Assembly (NCBI GenBank): GCA_025201375.1
Contig: JAIWZP010000033.1
Location: forward strand, 186,001-250,000
DNA from: Gongronella butleri
Taxonomy: Eukaryota > Mucoromycota > Mucoromycetes > Mucorales > Cunninghamellaceae
Direction: 5' to 3'
Length of the DNA: 64,000 nt
Shown here: positions 1 through 11,805 of the stretch, in pieces
Position numbering within the stretch: the first letter of the stretch is position 1
Layout of the letters: each line of letters opens with the position of its first letter
Made by a program: the position numbers and the translations under genes
Notes under the pieces: model-generated
What the model saw: the letters and a program-made list of their open reading frames with translations, nothing else
The model's database searches: none
What the model was told of the DNA's origin: nothing

Positions 1-186
1 GCGATTGAGAGACGTGATTGGGCGGGAAGAGAGATCAAAGCGGGGGTTGAATGTCACGCGCATCAGCATGGTTGTGCACCAAAAAAAAAAAAAAAAAAAT
101 TGGGTTTTTTCTATTTCTTTTTTCTCTTATATTTTCTTATTTTTTTTCTTTCTTTTACAATTTTGTTTCTACCATTCTCTTTGCCA
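1..186. other. Upstream region and 5' leader of FOL1
   Basis: No gene is visible. The stretch holds an A-run of about 20 bases near position 80-98, followed by a T- and pyrimidine-rich tract that reads as the 5' leader. An in-frame extension of FOL1 through this tract would begin at a TTG and encode only Phe/Leu/Tyr-rich sequence, so it is not taken as coding. Confidence 0.5.
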
Positions 187-2439
187 ATGGACACGATCTT
201 GATCAAGAATTTGACGGTGCGGAATGTGACGGGCGTGGACTCTTGGCAACGACTAAAGTCGCAGCCAGTGGTGATTAGCGTGTGGCTGTACACGGACATT
301 ACGGCGGCGGGCGACACGGACCATGTGACAAACTCGATCCACTATGGGCATGTGACCAAGGGCATCACCAAGCTGGCCGAGACCAACACGTTTGCGTCGC
401 TCGAGGCACTTGCGCACGCGGTGGTGCGTCTGTGCTGTGTGCATTTTGGTGCGCAGCGCACCAAGGTGTCGGTGGAGCAGCCAAAGGCCTTGTTACACGC
501 GGCGGCTTCCGGTGTGCAGCTTGCACGTGCGCGCGAGGACTTTGAGGACGATGCCATTGTGGAGACGAGCGGCACCGTGTCGCAATTGGGCGTGGAAGAC
601 ATGGTGTTTGTCAAGGATTTGCGCTTGCACACGATCATTGGCGTGAATCCGTGGGAGCGCGAAGAGAAGCAGATTGTCGTGGTCAATTTGACGATTTACC
701 CTGGTGCCAAGAAAGAAGGCGACGATGACAAGCCATCGTATCATTTGCGCACCCTTGTTCGAACGCTCACACGGTACATTGAGACATCGGGCTTTAAAAC
801 GCTCGAAGCGTTTGCCGTGGCCGTGGCACGCGTGGCGCTGGAGAAATGCCACGTGAACAAGATCCGTGTCCGACTCGAGAAGCCCAGCGCCATCTTGTTT
901 GCCGACGCGTCGGGCATGGAAGTGACGCGCGATCAACATTGGCTGCGCAAGGTCCTTGAGGAAGAACGCGTCGCAGGCCGTGCTGTCCACGCGCACGCGT
1001 CGTTGCTGACCAACCAGCAGTCCGCCAAGGATATCCCGCCCGATTACGATCATACGTCGTACCTGGCCATTGGCACCAACATTGGCAATCGCGTCGAAAA
1101 CATCTACGAAGCCCTCGAACGTCTGGAATCCCAAGCGCAATGCATCGTCACCGACACAAGCTTCTTGTACGAGACACCACCCATGTACTACACGGAACAG
1201 CCCGCGTTTCTGAATGCCGTGTGCAAGGTGGCCACGAAATTGGCCCCGCAGGACCTGCTCAAAGCACTCAAGGACATTGAGGCCACCATGGGACGCAAGG
1301 AAAGCTTCCGTAATGCGCCTAGACCCATTGATCTGGACATTCTCTTTTACGACAACCTGGTCATGGAAACAGAGACATTGACCATTCCACATGCAAGCAT
1401 CCAGGAACGCGAATTCGTGCTCTATCCATTGTGCGACGTGGCCAAGGGCGTCGAACACCCTCGTTTGTACAAGACATGCGGCCAATTGCTGTCGCAGTTG
1501 CTCAAGGTCAAGGCAGAGTCCGACCAAGGGATTGCCAAGATTGACAAGGTGGTGCCTTTGCGCAAAGACTTGCAGAAATGGGCCAAGCAGACGTACATCA
1601 TGGGCATTTTGAACACGACCCCCGACAGCTTCTCGGATGGCGGCAGTTACGTGGACGTCGACGCCGCGTGCAAGGCCGCCAAGGCCATGGCCGACCAGGG
1701 CGCCGATCTCATCGACATTGGCGGCATGTCCACGCGTCCCGGCGCAGACGACACCTTTGACGAAGCCGAAGAAATCCGCCGTGTTGTCCCCGTCATTGAG
1801 CAATTGCGCGCCCAAGGCTTCGATCTGCCCATCTCCATCGACACGTTCCGCGCGTCCGTGGCCGAGGCAGCCCTGGCCGCTGGCGCAGACATGATCAACG
1901 ACATCAGCGGCGGCACGCGCGACCCACGCATGCTCGAGGTCATGGCGCGTGCAAAGGTGCCCGTGTGCCTGATGCACATGCGCGGCGACGCAAAGACCAT
2001 GATGAGCAAGGAAAACACAACGTATGCCGACAATGACGTCCTGACCGTCGTGGCCCAGGATCTCTATGCCATCATGCAGCGCGCCATCGACGCCGGCGTC
2101 GCACGATGGAACATCATCCTCGACCCTGGCCTCGGATTCGCAAAGACCGCCGCCCAGGATTTCGTCCTCCTGCGCCATCTTGACCAATTGGTCGCCGAAG
2201 ACGCGCTTCTCGAGGGCTTCCCGTTGCTCATGGGCCCATCGCGCAAGAAATTCATTGGAAAGACAACCGGCGTCGACAACCCGGACCAGCGCTCCTATGG
2301 CACCGCCGCAGCCGTCGCCGCTTCCATCGCAGGCAAGGCAAACATCCTGCGCGTCCACGACGTCAGACCCATGTGGGAGGTCGCACGCATCGCAGACGCC
2401 GTCTGGCGACCCCAGGACGACGCGGAAAAGAGCCAATGA
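187..2439 (+). CDS. FOL1: Trifunctional folate synthesis protein (DHNA-HPPK-DHPS)
   Basis: Single-exon gene for 750 residues carrying three steps of folate synthesis from dihydroneopterin to dihydropteroate. Two tandem dihydroneopterin aldolase modules lie at about residues 1-115 and 135-255. The second has VKDLRLHTIIGVNPWERE, the usual DHNA opening. The HPPK module (about 290-430) shows LAIGTNIGNR and the signature RPIDLDILFYD. The dihydropteroate synthase module (about 465-740) shows GILNTTPDSFSDGG, DIGGMSTRPGA, DPGLGFAK and MGPSRKKFIG. The order and the doubled DHNA match the fungal FOL1 architecture (family knowledge). I start at ATG 187 because upstream codons are only the pyrimidine leader. 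No intron is needed, unlike most neighbours. AATAAA occurs near 2583. The step is the classical sulfonamide target in fungi. Confidence 0.96.
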   Translation: MDTILIKNLTVRNVTGVDSWQRLKSQPVVISVWLYTDITAAGDTDHVTNSIHYGHVTKGITKLAETNTFASLEALAHAVVRLCCVHFGAQRTKVSVEQPKALLHAAASGVQLARAREDFEDDAIVETSGTVSQLGVEDMVFVKDLRLHTIIGVNPWEREEKQIVVVNLTIYPGAKKEGDDDKPSYHLRTLVRTLTRYIETSGFKTLEAFAVAVARVALEKCHVNKIRVRLEKPSAILFADASGMEVTRDQHWLRKVLEEERVAGRAVHAHASLLTNQQSAKDIPPDYDHTSYLAIGTNIGNRVENIYEALERLESQAQCIVTDTSFLYETPPMYYTEQPAFLNAVCKVATKLAPQDLLKALKDIEATMGRKESFRNAPRPIDLDILFYDNLVMETETLTIPHASIQEREFVLYPLCDVAKGVEHPRLYKTCGQLLSQLLKVKAESDQGIAKIDKVVPLRKDLQKWAKQTYIMGILNTTPDSFSDGGSYVDVDAACKAAKAMADQGADLIDIGGMSTRPGADDTFDEAEEIRRVVPVIEQLRAQGFDLPISIDTFRASVAEAALAAGADMINDISGGTRDPRMLEVMARAKVPVCLMHMRGDAKTMMSKENTTYADNDVLTVVAQDLYAIMQRAIDAGVARWNIILDPGLGFAKTAAQDFVLLRHLDQLVAEDALLEGFPLLMGPSRKKFIGKTTGVDNPDQRSYGTAAAVAASIAGKANILRVHDVRPMWEVARIADAVWRPQDDAEKSQ

Positions 2440-3150
2440 ATTTCATTTTCCATCTTTTCATGACTTTTTGCCAAAAAAAAAAGGGTGCGCTTGCTGATCT
2501 TCATGCTTGCCCCCCTCCCTCTTCCCCTTTTCTCATTCAATTCCCTCTTTCTCTTGTAAATACATGTATCTTGGCTCGTTTAATAAAAAAAAATTACAAA
2601 AACGTGAACACATCGCATGAAAAAGCCTGTTTTCATAGCTGATAGAGCGAGGTTTCTGCAAAAGGCGCTCAGGGGCGCTGGCAGACAAAATTGCTCAACA
2701 ATGGCAAGATTTCTCGGTGATCAGGTCACGGAGATCACGATTGTGCGTGCAAAAATCGATTTTTTGATCATTACTTTTTGCCATTTCGTCCTCAATGGGC
2801 GCACCAGGTGATTATAAACTTGTAGTTGTTGCTCCCGTGTCCATGCGAGACTTTCGGTCCATATTTGACAGCGTTCAAGTGCAGTGTCACCACTTGTCCT
2901 TTGCAAATAGGGACTTTTTTTTTTTTTTTTTTTTTGCATTTTGATGCATTCTCGGCTGCTAGTGGCGCTTTTGTGCATCCATTAAACAGCTCATGTTGTG
3001 TGCCACGCAACAAATGCCGAGATTCATGGCCGTACCGGACGTGCACACTTACAAAACGAGCATTTTCACATGTTTTGTGATCGTTTGACCAAAATACCCA
3101 AGAAACAAAGATCATGCTCTTACTGAAGTGATTGTTTCAGACCCTCTCGT
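2440..3150. other. Intergenic, 3' side of FOL1
   Basis: Contains a probable polyadenylation signal AATAAA near 2583 and T/A homopolymer runs (T-run near 2912-2934). No ORF with family resemblance is seen. It leads into repeat copy R1. Confidence 0.4.
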
Positions 3151-3159
3151 TCAAATAAG

Positions 3160-4090
3160 CCGACTCTTGCGGCACTGCGATGATTAGATGCCGAGCAACG
3201 ACAGTTTTCAAAAATGACAAATTTTCCAAGGGGTGCAGTCGAGGACGGGAAAATGAAGAAATTCAGGTCCTCAGATCGCCATGCCATTCAACCACATGGG
3301 TAAACGCGCTGTAATAACCGGCAAAAATGTATTAAAAACCTGTGGTCCATGGACTGGTTGTCGCGTAAAACGCAAAAAGATGCGATATTTCATCTCAAGG
3401 GAAACTCAGCAAAAATTGGTCGCAGCGCCTTGAAAGTTTTATCATCAGAAAGATCATGGCTTGATGCATAAGTAGGCATGGGTGATCAGTAAAAATATTG
3501 AGTTTTTGGCACTTTTAACACAGTCCCAAAATCATTAATAATTTTTAACGCGTGAAAAAGCGCGTCAGACGTCGAGGTACACGCGTCTGTTCCTAGTCAA
3601 ATTCATACATCGGGACTCTTCTTCGTTGTGGACGCGCCGGCGCAGTTCCATGAACGCGTTTTTCCCTTGCAATTTGCCGCTGAAGTTTCATCGAAAATCA
3701 GCCATTGCTCGTCATCGAGCAGATCGAGCCCACTCTTTTTACGTCCGTTTCGAGGTTTCTCCGTGCGCTGCATCTTGTGTGCAAGTTTGACGGCATTCTG
3801 AGAACCTGAGTTTTCAGTTTTGGTGTTGGAGCTCGACCACGGCTTACTTTTGATTTGCTCGTGGGGCACTCAAAATAACTTTTTGACAGCTGCAGGGCCT
3901 GTCCCATTCGTTTGTCGACCTGGTCAGATTACGCCAAGACGCGTTTCGCGTCTCTGCATTGCCTGGTTGGCGAACAAACACTGGATTTATCGTTAAAATG
4001 GCGTTTTTATGGGTCATCTCGTGCGTGACATGGCCAAAATGGTCCCCAATTTGCACAGTATCAGGGGAGGCTCCTTGAAGTGAGGCACTC
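3160..4090 (-). repeat. Decayed coding-like repeat, copy R1
   Basis: Read on the minus strand, this stretch aligns with R2, R3 and R4. Shared nucleotide blocks start with TGCCCCACGAGCA and continue past the block ending TGACGCG. The minus-strand translation around 3603-3869 gives GSQNAVKL, EKPRNGRKK and LLDDEQWLIFDETSAANCKG, which match residues in R2 and R4. Further downstream (about 3200-3420) the translation gives RFTRQPVHGP and NGMAI-stop-GPEF, where R4 has RFAPKPVNGP and NDTVIRGPKF. Stops and frameshifts interrupt the frame, so this copy is dead. Boundaries are approximate. Confidence 0.6.
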
Positions 4091-4099
4091 TTAGCTCAG

Positions 4100-4741
4100 G
4101 CGTCATGAGCCCGGCTGGATGCCGCAGTAAACGGACAAAATGACATGGCAGACTCCAGAAAGTTTGTCGCGCCGGCTCGGATTTTTTTCTTGGAGCATGG
4201 GCGCGGTCCAACACTTGGGTCTCCACACGGAAGAGGTCCGCAAACCCCACAGAGCGAGCAACGAGGGACCAATGGGGCCGGATGCCGCAGTAAATGGCGT
4301 CAGGATCTCCAACTTTTTTATTTTTTTGCCACGTGCTTTTGCAGCGTTTCCTTTTTGTTGTCAGAGGCCCACGTCGTCCTCCCTCTCCCCTTCCAGGAAG
4401 ATGGGGGAGCTCATACAAAAAAAAAAAAGAAGCATGGCGCATGTAGGATGGACTTTTTTTTTGCCCTTATAGGCACTCGTTGATTGTCTGGGCTGCGCAA
4501 GGCGTGGCCGCGGAGCAGCGGGGGGGGGGCACGCCTTTTTAAGGTGATTTTTCACAATGCCGCTCCCTCCTCCTTTCTTTTTTCATTCTCTTTTTTTTTT
4601 TTTTTAGTTTCTTGAGCTCTTGCTTTTTTTTTTCGCGCCTTTTTCGTTTTTCTTTATATTTTTTTTCAACCCCTTGTAGTTTTTGTCTGTCCGCGGCCCG
4701 TACCTCCTTTTCTCCCTGTTCAGAGTCTATTGTTGTCGACC
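4100..4741. other. Intergenic before UBE2W
   Basis: Holds a short direct repeat, GGATGCCGCAGTAAA at about 4119 and again at about 4278. A pyrimidine-rich stretch (4560-4680) probably serves as the UBE2W promoter and leader. No gene seen. Confidence 0.4.
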
Positions 4742-5249
4742 ATGTCGAAGACCTTGTTCTCCAAACGCCTCAGTAAAGAGCTTCGGGGTAATATACGCAC
4801 AAAACGCTGCCCGACGCCCGACAGCCGCACTCACGCTCGTTTTTCCCTTGCCAGATCTCAATACCAACCCTCTTGAGGGCGTTTCTATCGAAGAGGCGGA
4901 AGACTTTAAGCGGTACGTGACGAGGAAACCGAGAAAAAGAGGGCAAACGGGGTTAAAAAAAAGCGTGAAACCGCGAGAACCAAGCACGGAGCTAAGCTGT
5001 CTCACGCGCTCTTGTTTTTTTTATTAGGTGGCGCCTGAGGGTACTTGGCGCACCGGGGACTCTGTACGAGGTAAAAAAAAAAAAATCGAAAACTTGGAGA
5101 GAACCACAAAAAGTGGCAAGAAATGATCCGCTAAAAAACGCCCGTCTTTTGTTTCCCAGGGTGAGCAATTTAGACTAGAGGTACAGAAACACACCCACAC
5201 GCCGCACACGCGGTGAAGAGCCGCGCGCAAAAAGCACCCGCTCACACAC

Positions 5250-5287
<38 letters not shown>

Positions 5288-5728
5288 AGTTCCGCTTCAC
5301 GCCATCCTACCCGCTCGAATCGCCAGAAGTCCTCTTTGTGCGGCCAGATATCCCCATCCATCCTCAGTAAGGACATTGGCGCAAAAAAAAAAAAAAAAAA
5401 AGGCGTCCCCGCAATGCTCATTTTTTTTTCGCCTTTTTGCTTAGTGTACGTGATCGGATCAAGGGCGGCCACGAGCTTTTTTTTCGAGTGTTTGTCTCAT
5501 TTTTCCCTTCTTTTTTTTTAAACACTTGCCCAGGTGTACTCCAATGGCCACATTTGCCTGAATATCTTGTACAAGGACTGGTCGCCCGTCCAGACCGTGG
5601 CGCAGGTGTGCCTTTCGATCCAATCCATGCTGTCCAGCTGCACAAAGAAGGAATTACCTCCCGACAATGATCTCTACGTCAAGAGTGCACAATCGTCGCC
5701 CAAAAAGACCGCGTGGGCTTTCCAGTAA
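4742..5728 (+). CDS. UBE2W: Ubiquitin-conjugating enzyme E2, UBE2W type
   Basis: Six exons, about 4742-4787, 4855-4912, 5028-5070, 5160-5180, 5290-5366/7 and 5534-5728, encode an E2 core of about 150 residues. Diagnostic pieces in order are LGAPGTLYE, GEQFRLE, FRFTPSYPLESPEVLF, IPIHP, VYSNGHICLNIL (active Cys), DWSPVQTVAQVCLSIQSML and PPDNDLYVKSAQSSPKKT. The run VYSNGHICL with a late DWSP and a PPDN tail matches UBE2W, which is known to ubiquitinate protein N-termini. Oddity: between exons 5 and 6 no GT-AG pair keeps the frame. The donor reads CAGTAAGG where CAGGTAAGG is expected, giving Gln where UBE2W has His. This could be a one-base assembly deletion or an unusual splice site. Confidence 0.85.
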
Positions 5729-5976
5729 ACCAAAAGCACAACAAGGAAAAACGGACACGTCAAAAAAAAAAACTCACACTTTTTTTTTTTTTTTTTTTTT
5801 ACGCGCAGCGACGACACGGTCTAATCCTCCTTGTTGTATCGTTTTTCCTCGTCTTTTCTCCGTGTCTTCCCCTTTCTTTATCCTCGTTTGCGCCCCCCCC
5901 TCTTCTTCAGAGCATATCCCCCCTCCATTAAAACACAAAATCACAAAAATGCAGAAATCGTCGATATATTTTTTAA

Positions 5977-7617
5977 TCAGTTGGCAGAGATGATGGTGCC
6001 GATTTGCAGCAACATGTTGAGCAGCTGGATGTGTTCGTCGGCACCGTGCACGAGTCGGATGTCCGTCTGGCCCACGAGTTGTGCAATCTGCGATTGCTGC
6101 AGCGTCGACAGTGTCATGCCCTCGTTCTTGGCAATGATCTCATTGAGCTACCAAAAAAGAATCAAAAGGCGACGTGAGCAACCGAGCAGCCGGGTGACAA
6201 TGCGTCATTGTTCTCTTTTTTTTTTTTTTTTTTTTTTTTTACCTGCGACATGATGAATTCCGCGCTGTAGCCCTCGTTGATCAGCAATTGCGTCTCCGTC
6301 TTGATCACGTCCATCTCACCCATTTGCAGCGTCTCAATCAGCTTATGCATCACCGAGTCCGGCACCAGCTAGATCAAGAGAAAAACGGGGAGATGAGTCT
6401 CAAATGCATATGAATTGGCTCTGTCAATGGGCCCTTTGGTTACCCCCGGCTCGCGAAATCAGACTTACACCGGCCATGCGCAAAATCGTTTCCGACGTGA
6501 TGGGTTCGGTCTTGTGCAGATTGGCACCGCTTTGCAAATACGTAATCGCCTTGCGCAAATCACCATTGGACGCCTTGATCAGCGCTGGCAGAGCCTAAAA
6601 ACAAAAAAGATCGCCGTTGAGCTTCTTGGTATAGCGAAATAAAGGAACCACTTACGCCATTGCCAAGCTCCACGCCCTCCTTGTCAGCAATCATTTGCAG
6701 GCGATTCGTCAAATCGGCCAGCGGCAGCGATTTAAATCGAAATTTGGCGCAACGCGACGTGATCGGCTCGATAATTCTTAAAAAAAAAATAGAGGGAGGC
6801 GCGTGAGCATCCGTGCTGGTGATTTTTTTCGAGAAAAACGCGCTTACCGGCTGACATAATTGCAAATGATGCAGAAACGCGTAGTCTTTGAGTACGTTTC
6901 CATGGTGCGGCGCAGCGCCGATTGCGCGTCACGCGTCATTGAATCGGCCTCATCGAGAATGACAATCTTGTAAGCAGGGCACGGGTATTTAGGGTCACTA
7001 AAATCCGAAAAACATGGAAAAAGAGGGATCAATGGCCACCATCAATACACTCGCCACGACAGTAGAGCGTCTTTTTGTGTGATTTACATGTCGCTGGTGG
7101 TCAGGGTGGAGCGGGCAAAGTTCTTGACCTTGTCGCGGACAATGCCGATGCCGCGTTCGTCAGATGCGTTCAATTCAAGCACGCGCGACTTGATCTGCTT
7201 GGGTCCAAACAGCTGGTGCGCGAGTGCGAGAATCGTCGACGTCTTACCAGTGCCTGGCGGGCCGTAGAAAAGCAAGTGGGGCAGCTAAAAACACGGGGAA
7301 AACAAGGGCAAACAAGAGAAAAGAAGAAAACATGGTGAATTTGCGCGTTTTCTCGAGCACTGTCGAGCCTTATTACATTGTCCGAGTGCAACGCCTTTTG
7401 AAGCACAGTGACAGCCTGCTCTTGCGAAGCAATGTCATCGATGGTCTTGGGCCGACTAGAGGAAAAAAAAAAAAAAGAAGGTAAGCAGCGCGTCGCAGCT
7501 TTTTGATCTCTTTTTTTTGACGTACTATTTCTCGACCCAAGGTTTGTTCTTTTCCTTTTCGGCCGTCTTGGCTGTCGCGTTGCCGGACTGAGCATATGGA
7601 TGGAAGAAGTTGTTCAT
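5977..7617 (-). CDS. RFC2: Replication factor C subunit (yeast Rfc2 / human RFC4 type)
   Basis: Eight exons on the minus strand (7617-7526, 7455-7377, 7284-7088, 6997-6848, 6776-6656, 6594-6469, 6368-6243, 6147-5977) join in frame to 353 residues, the length of yeast Rfc2. It is an AAA+ subunit of the clamp loader that puts PCNA on primed DNA. Visible motifs are WVEKYRPK at the N-terminus, the Walker A region [24 protein letters not shown], the Walker B ILDEADSM and the SRC sensor ([12 protein letters not shown]). The choice of subunit rests on [26 protein letters not shown] wording with [18 protein letters not shown]. The gene is convergent with UBE2W and divergent from SLA2, with which it shares a 254 bp promoter interval. 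Confidence 0.94.
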
Positions 7618-7871
7618 TTTGGAGGGGCAAAAGAGTAAAAAAGAAAGAGAAACACGTCTGCGGTCGCGCTTCATGTTTTGTTTTCGGCTGCAAAAAGCGT
7701 GTTCACACTCCGGCAGCCTCGGATTGGGCGGAAAGGCGGGATGCCTTTTTTGGCAAGGAGCCATGCTCAGGCGCTCGCTTTTATAATGGAGCCGTTCTTT
7801 TTTTCCTCACGTTTCTTTCTCTCTTTTTCTTTTTTTTTTTACCACCCTCTTTTTGTTTCCATAGCGTGACC

Positions 7872-10800
7872 ATGTCGTACTTGTCTGCTGAAAAGGCCGA
7901 GTCCGAGCTGGCACAGAGCATCAAAAAGGCGACGAGCATTGAAGAGACGGCGCCAAAGCAGAAACACGTGCGAAGTAAGGCTGCGGATGACCTTGTTTCA
8001 ACTTTTTTTTTTTTTTGTGCAAAGCTGACCATCTTGTCCCCTTTTTGCAGAGTGCATCGTGTATACGTGGGACCACCGCACGTCGGCCATCATTTGGAAC
8101 ATCCTCAAAGTGCAGCCGATTTTGTCCGACGAGGTGCAAACGTTCAAATGTTTGATTACCGTGCACAAAATTATCAAGGACGGCCATCCCAATGTAAAAC
8201 GAAGAAAAAAAAAGAGACCGTGTTTCCCCTTGCTTTTGCCAAGACCCGCACCGGTCGCTTTTTACCGCATGGACCACGTGTTTTATTCTAATTTTCCTCA
8301 TTTTTTTTCTTGCATGTGTGTGTATATATGCATGAATAGGTCATCAAGGATGCATTGCGCGAGACGAGTTGGCTGGAGACGTGCGCGCGCAGCGTGACGG
8401 GCGACGGTGCACGCGGCTATGGCACGTTGATTCGCCAATATGTCGATCTGCTGCTGCATAAGCTTCATTACCACCGCGACCACCCTGAATTCAACGGCAC
8501 CTTTGACTATGAGGAGTACATCAGCTTGAAAAACATCGACGACCCTAACGAGGGCTTTGAGACCATCAATGACCTCATGGTCCTGCAAGACCGCATCGAT
8601 CGCTTCCAAAAAGTCGTGTTCCAGTCGTTCCGCTCGCATTCCAACAATGAATGCCGCATTGCGTCGCTCGTGCCCCTTGTAGAGGAGAGCTATGGTATCT
8701 ACAAGTTTATCACCAACATGTTGCGCGCCATGCACAAGCGTAAGTTCGATTGGGGGAGGAAAAATGGAGGGAAAAAGAAAAAAAAACGCCGCAATTGGCC
8801 GTCTTTTTTGCTCATTTTGGCTCTTTCCCCCTTGAAAAAAAAAAAAAAAAAATAGGCACGGACGCGATCGACGCATTGCAGCCGCTGCGCCAAAAGTACA
8901 ACACGCAGCACTACAACCTGCTCAAGTTTTACTACGAGTGTTCCAACTTGCGTTACTTGACGAGTCTTATCAAGGTGCCCAATTTGTCGCCGGACCCTCC
9001 ATCGCTCATCGAGGCGTCGACACCCAAGCTGCCCAAGCGGCCCGAGCCCGAGGTGCCCGCGATTGCCGCGTCGCCGGAGCCCGTCATCGATTTTTGGTCC
9101 GAGCAGCAAGCCCAGCAGCAGCGCGACTATGAGGACCAACAGAAAAAACTCGCGCAGCAGCGTGCCGACGAACAGGAGCGCATGCGCCAGCTGCAGATGC
9201 AGCAGCAGCGCGACTTTGACGAGCAGCAACGTCTGCTTGCCGAGCGCGAACGCATGCAACAGGAGGAATTGCTGCGCCAGCAGATGCAAAACCAGCAGGT
9301 CGGCCGCATCAATGACCTTGAGCTGCAGCTCCTCAATTACCGCAACCAACTCGAACGCGACCAGATGCTCCTCGAGCAGTACGACCAGGTAAAAGAAAGG
9401 GCAAAAGAAAAAAAATAGGGAAAAACGGATGGACTCAACGTTTTCTTATTTATCAGCGCGTCAAAGCCCTGGAGCAGGAGCTCCGTTCCGTGCAAGAGAA
9501 CGCGCAACAGCGTGACGCGTCAAAGGACGAGCTCATCCGGTCGTTGCAGAGTAAACCACGCGCCAATGGCCTCCTTTTTCATGTTTAGCGTCGCTCACTC
9601 TTTTTTTTTTTTTTTTTTTTTTAGGCGAGATCCAAATGTGGAAGAACAAGTACGAGGCCCTGGCCAAGCTGTACAGCCAGCTGCGCAAGGAACATATCGA
9701 CCTGCTCAACAAGTACAAGCAGCTGCAAGTCAAGTCCAATGCCGCGCAAGAGGCGTCCGAGAAGCTCGAACGCATGCAGGCCGACATGCGCGCCAAAAAC
9801 ACCGAGCTGGCCGATCTCATCCGCGAACGCGACCGCGCACGCAACGAATTGGCGCGCTTGCAAGGCGTAAGCTTTATTTTATATCGTTTAAAAGAAGCAA
9901 ATGGAGCTCAATTCCTTTGTTTTTTCTTCTATAGAACCAACGCGACGACATGGACCGCCTGCGCCGCGAGCTGGACGACGCACGCAACGAGTTGCAGCGC
10001 ATCGGCAAGTCCAAGGGCGACGAGGTCAGCAGCCTGCTCATGAAGTTCAACCGCGAAAAGGCCGAGCTCGAGGCCGCCCTCAATGAAAAGCAGGCTCTCA
10101 TCGACGAGTTCCTTCAGCAATTGGAGGAACAACAGGGCGAGGCCGACCACATCCGACGCGTAAGGCGAGAGCCAGGGAGGAATTGGAAAAAAAACACGGA
10201 CCCATTCTTACTTTTTTCAATTTTCATCGATTTCTAGGAAAAAGACGAGGAGATTGCTGTGCTGCAAGCTGGCATGGACGAATGCCTGGCGCAATTGGCC
10301 GCCTTGCAGCAGGTACAATCTTGAAAAAAAAAAAAGACGTGTCTTGATCGATTTTTCTCATTTTTCCCTCCAATTTTTATTCTCTCCCCATTTTTAGAAT
10401 GATCGCCAAGCGGATTTGCAAGAAGAATTGGAGCGTCTTGAACTTCAGCAGACGGACAAGTTGAACCAGATCCTGGACAGCATTCTGAGCGTGTGCACGC
10501 AAAAGATCAACGATGGTGTGTACGAGCTTGACACCCCTGGGCAACACGGCAACGAGAATGCGACGCCGGAATTGACCCTGTCGATGATTGAGCGAGCGAG
10601 CATCTCGTCGGTCGAGTACATGAGCGCGTTTGCCAAGTTTTACGATGGCAGTCGCACGGGCGACCACACCAACACGATCACGACGGCATTGAATTTCGCG
10701 GATGCCATCACGGATGTGCTTTTGCACGCCAAGGGCATCACGCGCCTGGTGGTAGACGATGCCGACATGGACGAGATCACCGGGCTGGCCCGGCACAGTG

Positions 10801-11805
10801 CCGAAGCCACCATCATGTACTTTAGCAACTGCATGAGCACCTTTATGAACATGCAGCGCCGCGCACAGAGGCCCGAGATCGTTATCCAGGGCAACATGCG
10901 CGTCCAAGACGCACTCATGAAATTGTCCACGAAAACAGAGGATCTGATCCTGACCGGCAACACCGACATCAATCGCCTCACCGAAGACAAGGTCGGCGAT
11001 CTCGTCGAGCAGGAAATGTCCAATGCCGCGCGCGCCATCGAAGAAGCCACCGCCAAGATCCAGGCATTGCTCAATCGTTCTGCCAACAACACCGAATTCT
11101 CCGCCACCGATCTGCAGGTCCACGAACTCATTTTGAACTCGGTGCTTGCCCTCACCAACGCCATTGCCCATCTCATCAAATGCGCCACCGCGTCGCAGCA
11201 GGAAATCGTCGCCCAGGGCCGCGGCGCGTCGTCCAAGGCCGCCTTTTACAAAAAGCACAATCGCTGGACAGAGGGTCTTATCAGCGCCGCAAAGGCCGTC
11301 GCCATCGCCACCAACCTGCTCGTCGAGGCCGCAGACGGCGTCATCTCAAACTCAAAGACACACTCACTCGAGCAATTGATCGTCGCCTCCAACGAGGTCT
11401 CGGCCGCAACCGCACAACTCGTCGCCGCCTCCCGCGTCAAATCCTCCTTCATGTCACGCACACAGGAAAACCTCGAACTCGCCGCAAAGGCCGTCAAGGA
11501 CGCAGCCGCCGAACTCGTCAAACAGGTCCGCAGCCTCGTCGAAAAGAAATCAGACGAGCTTGCCATCGACTTTAACAAACTGTCCGTCCACGAATTCAAA
11601 CGCGCAGAAATGGAACAGCAGGTCAAAATCATCAAACTCGACGCTGAGCTCGTCCAGGCACGCCGCATCCTCGCAGAAATGCGCAGATCCGCCTACCATT
11701 CAGGTAAAAAAAAAAAAAAAAAAGTCATGCTTGACCCCAGAGATTCACCCCTCTTTTTTTTTTCTTCTTTCTTTTATTCCCCCTCTTGTAGAAGACACCG
11801 ATTAG
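7872..11805 (+). CDS. SLA2: Sla2/HIP1R-type endocytic actin adaptor
   Basis: Ten exons (7872-7974, 8051-8193, 8340-8739, 8856-9388, 9457-9550, 9625-9866, 9935-10159, 10238-10312, 10398-11703, 11792-11805) give 1044 residues. Residues about 1-280 form an ANTH lipid-binding domain (KATSIEE, VFQSFRSHSNNECRIASLVPL). About 295-620 is a Gln/Arg/Glu-rich coiled coil. About 830-1040 is the I/LWEQ (THATCH) actin-binding module (GRGASSKAAFYKKHNRWTEGL, then IKLDAELVQARRILAEMR). The family links clathrin-coated pits to actin at the cell cortex. The last exon encodes only four residues plus stop (ends SEDTD). Several introns have poly-T just before the acceptor, such as 9601-9622. Confidence 0.95.

Noticed and set aside
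100..186. N-terminal Phe/Leu-rich extension of FOL1 as a signal or membrane anchor
   Set aside because: It starts at a non-ATG codon in a pyrimidine tract, and folate enzymes of this type start directly at the DHNA module.
493..2436. 647-codon open frame antisense to FOL1
   Set aside because: It is the mirror of a highly conserved coding frame with GC-rich third positions. No motif or independent promoter is visible.
8699..9349. Leu-rich minus-strand frame resembling a membrane protein, opposite the SLA2 coiled coil
   Set aside because: Reverse reading of Gln/Arg/Glu codons of the coiled coil gives Leu/Leu/Cys strings. Not a gene.
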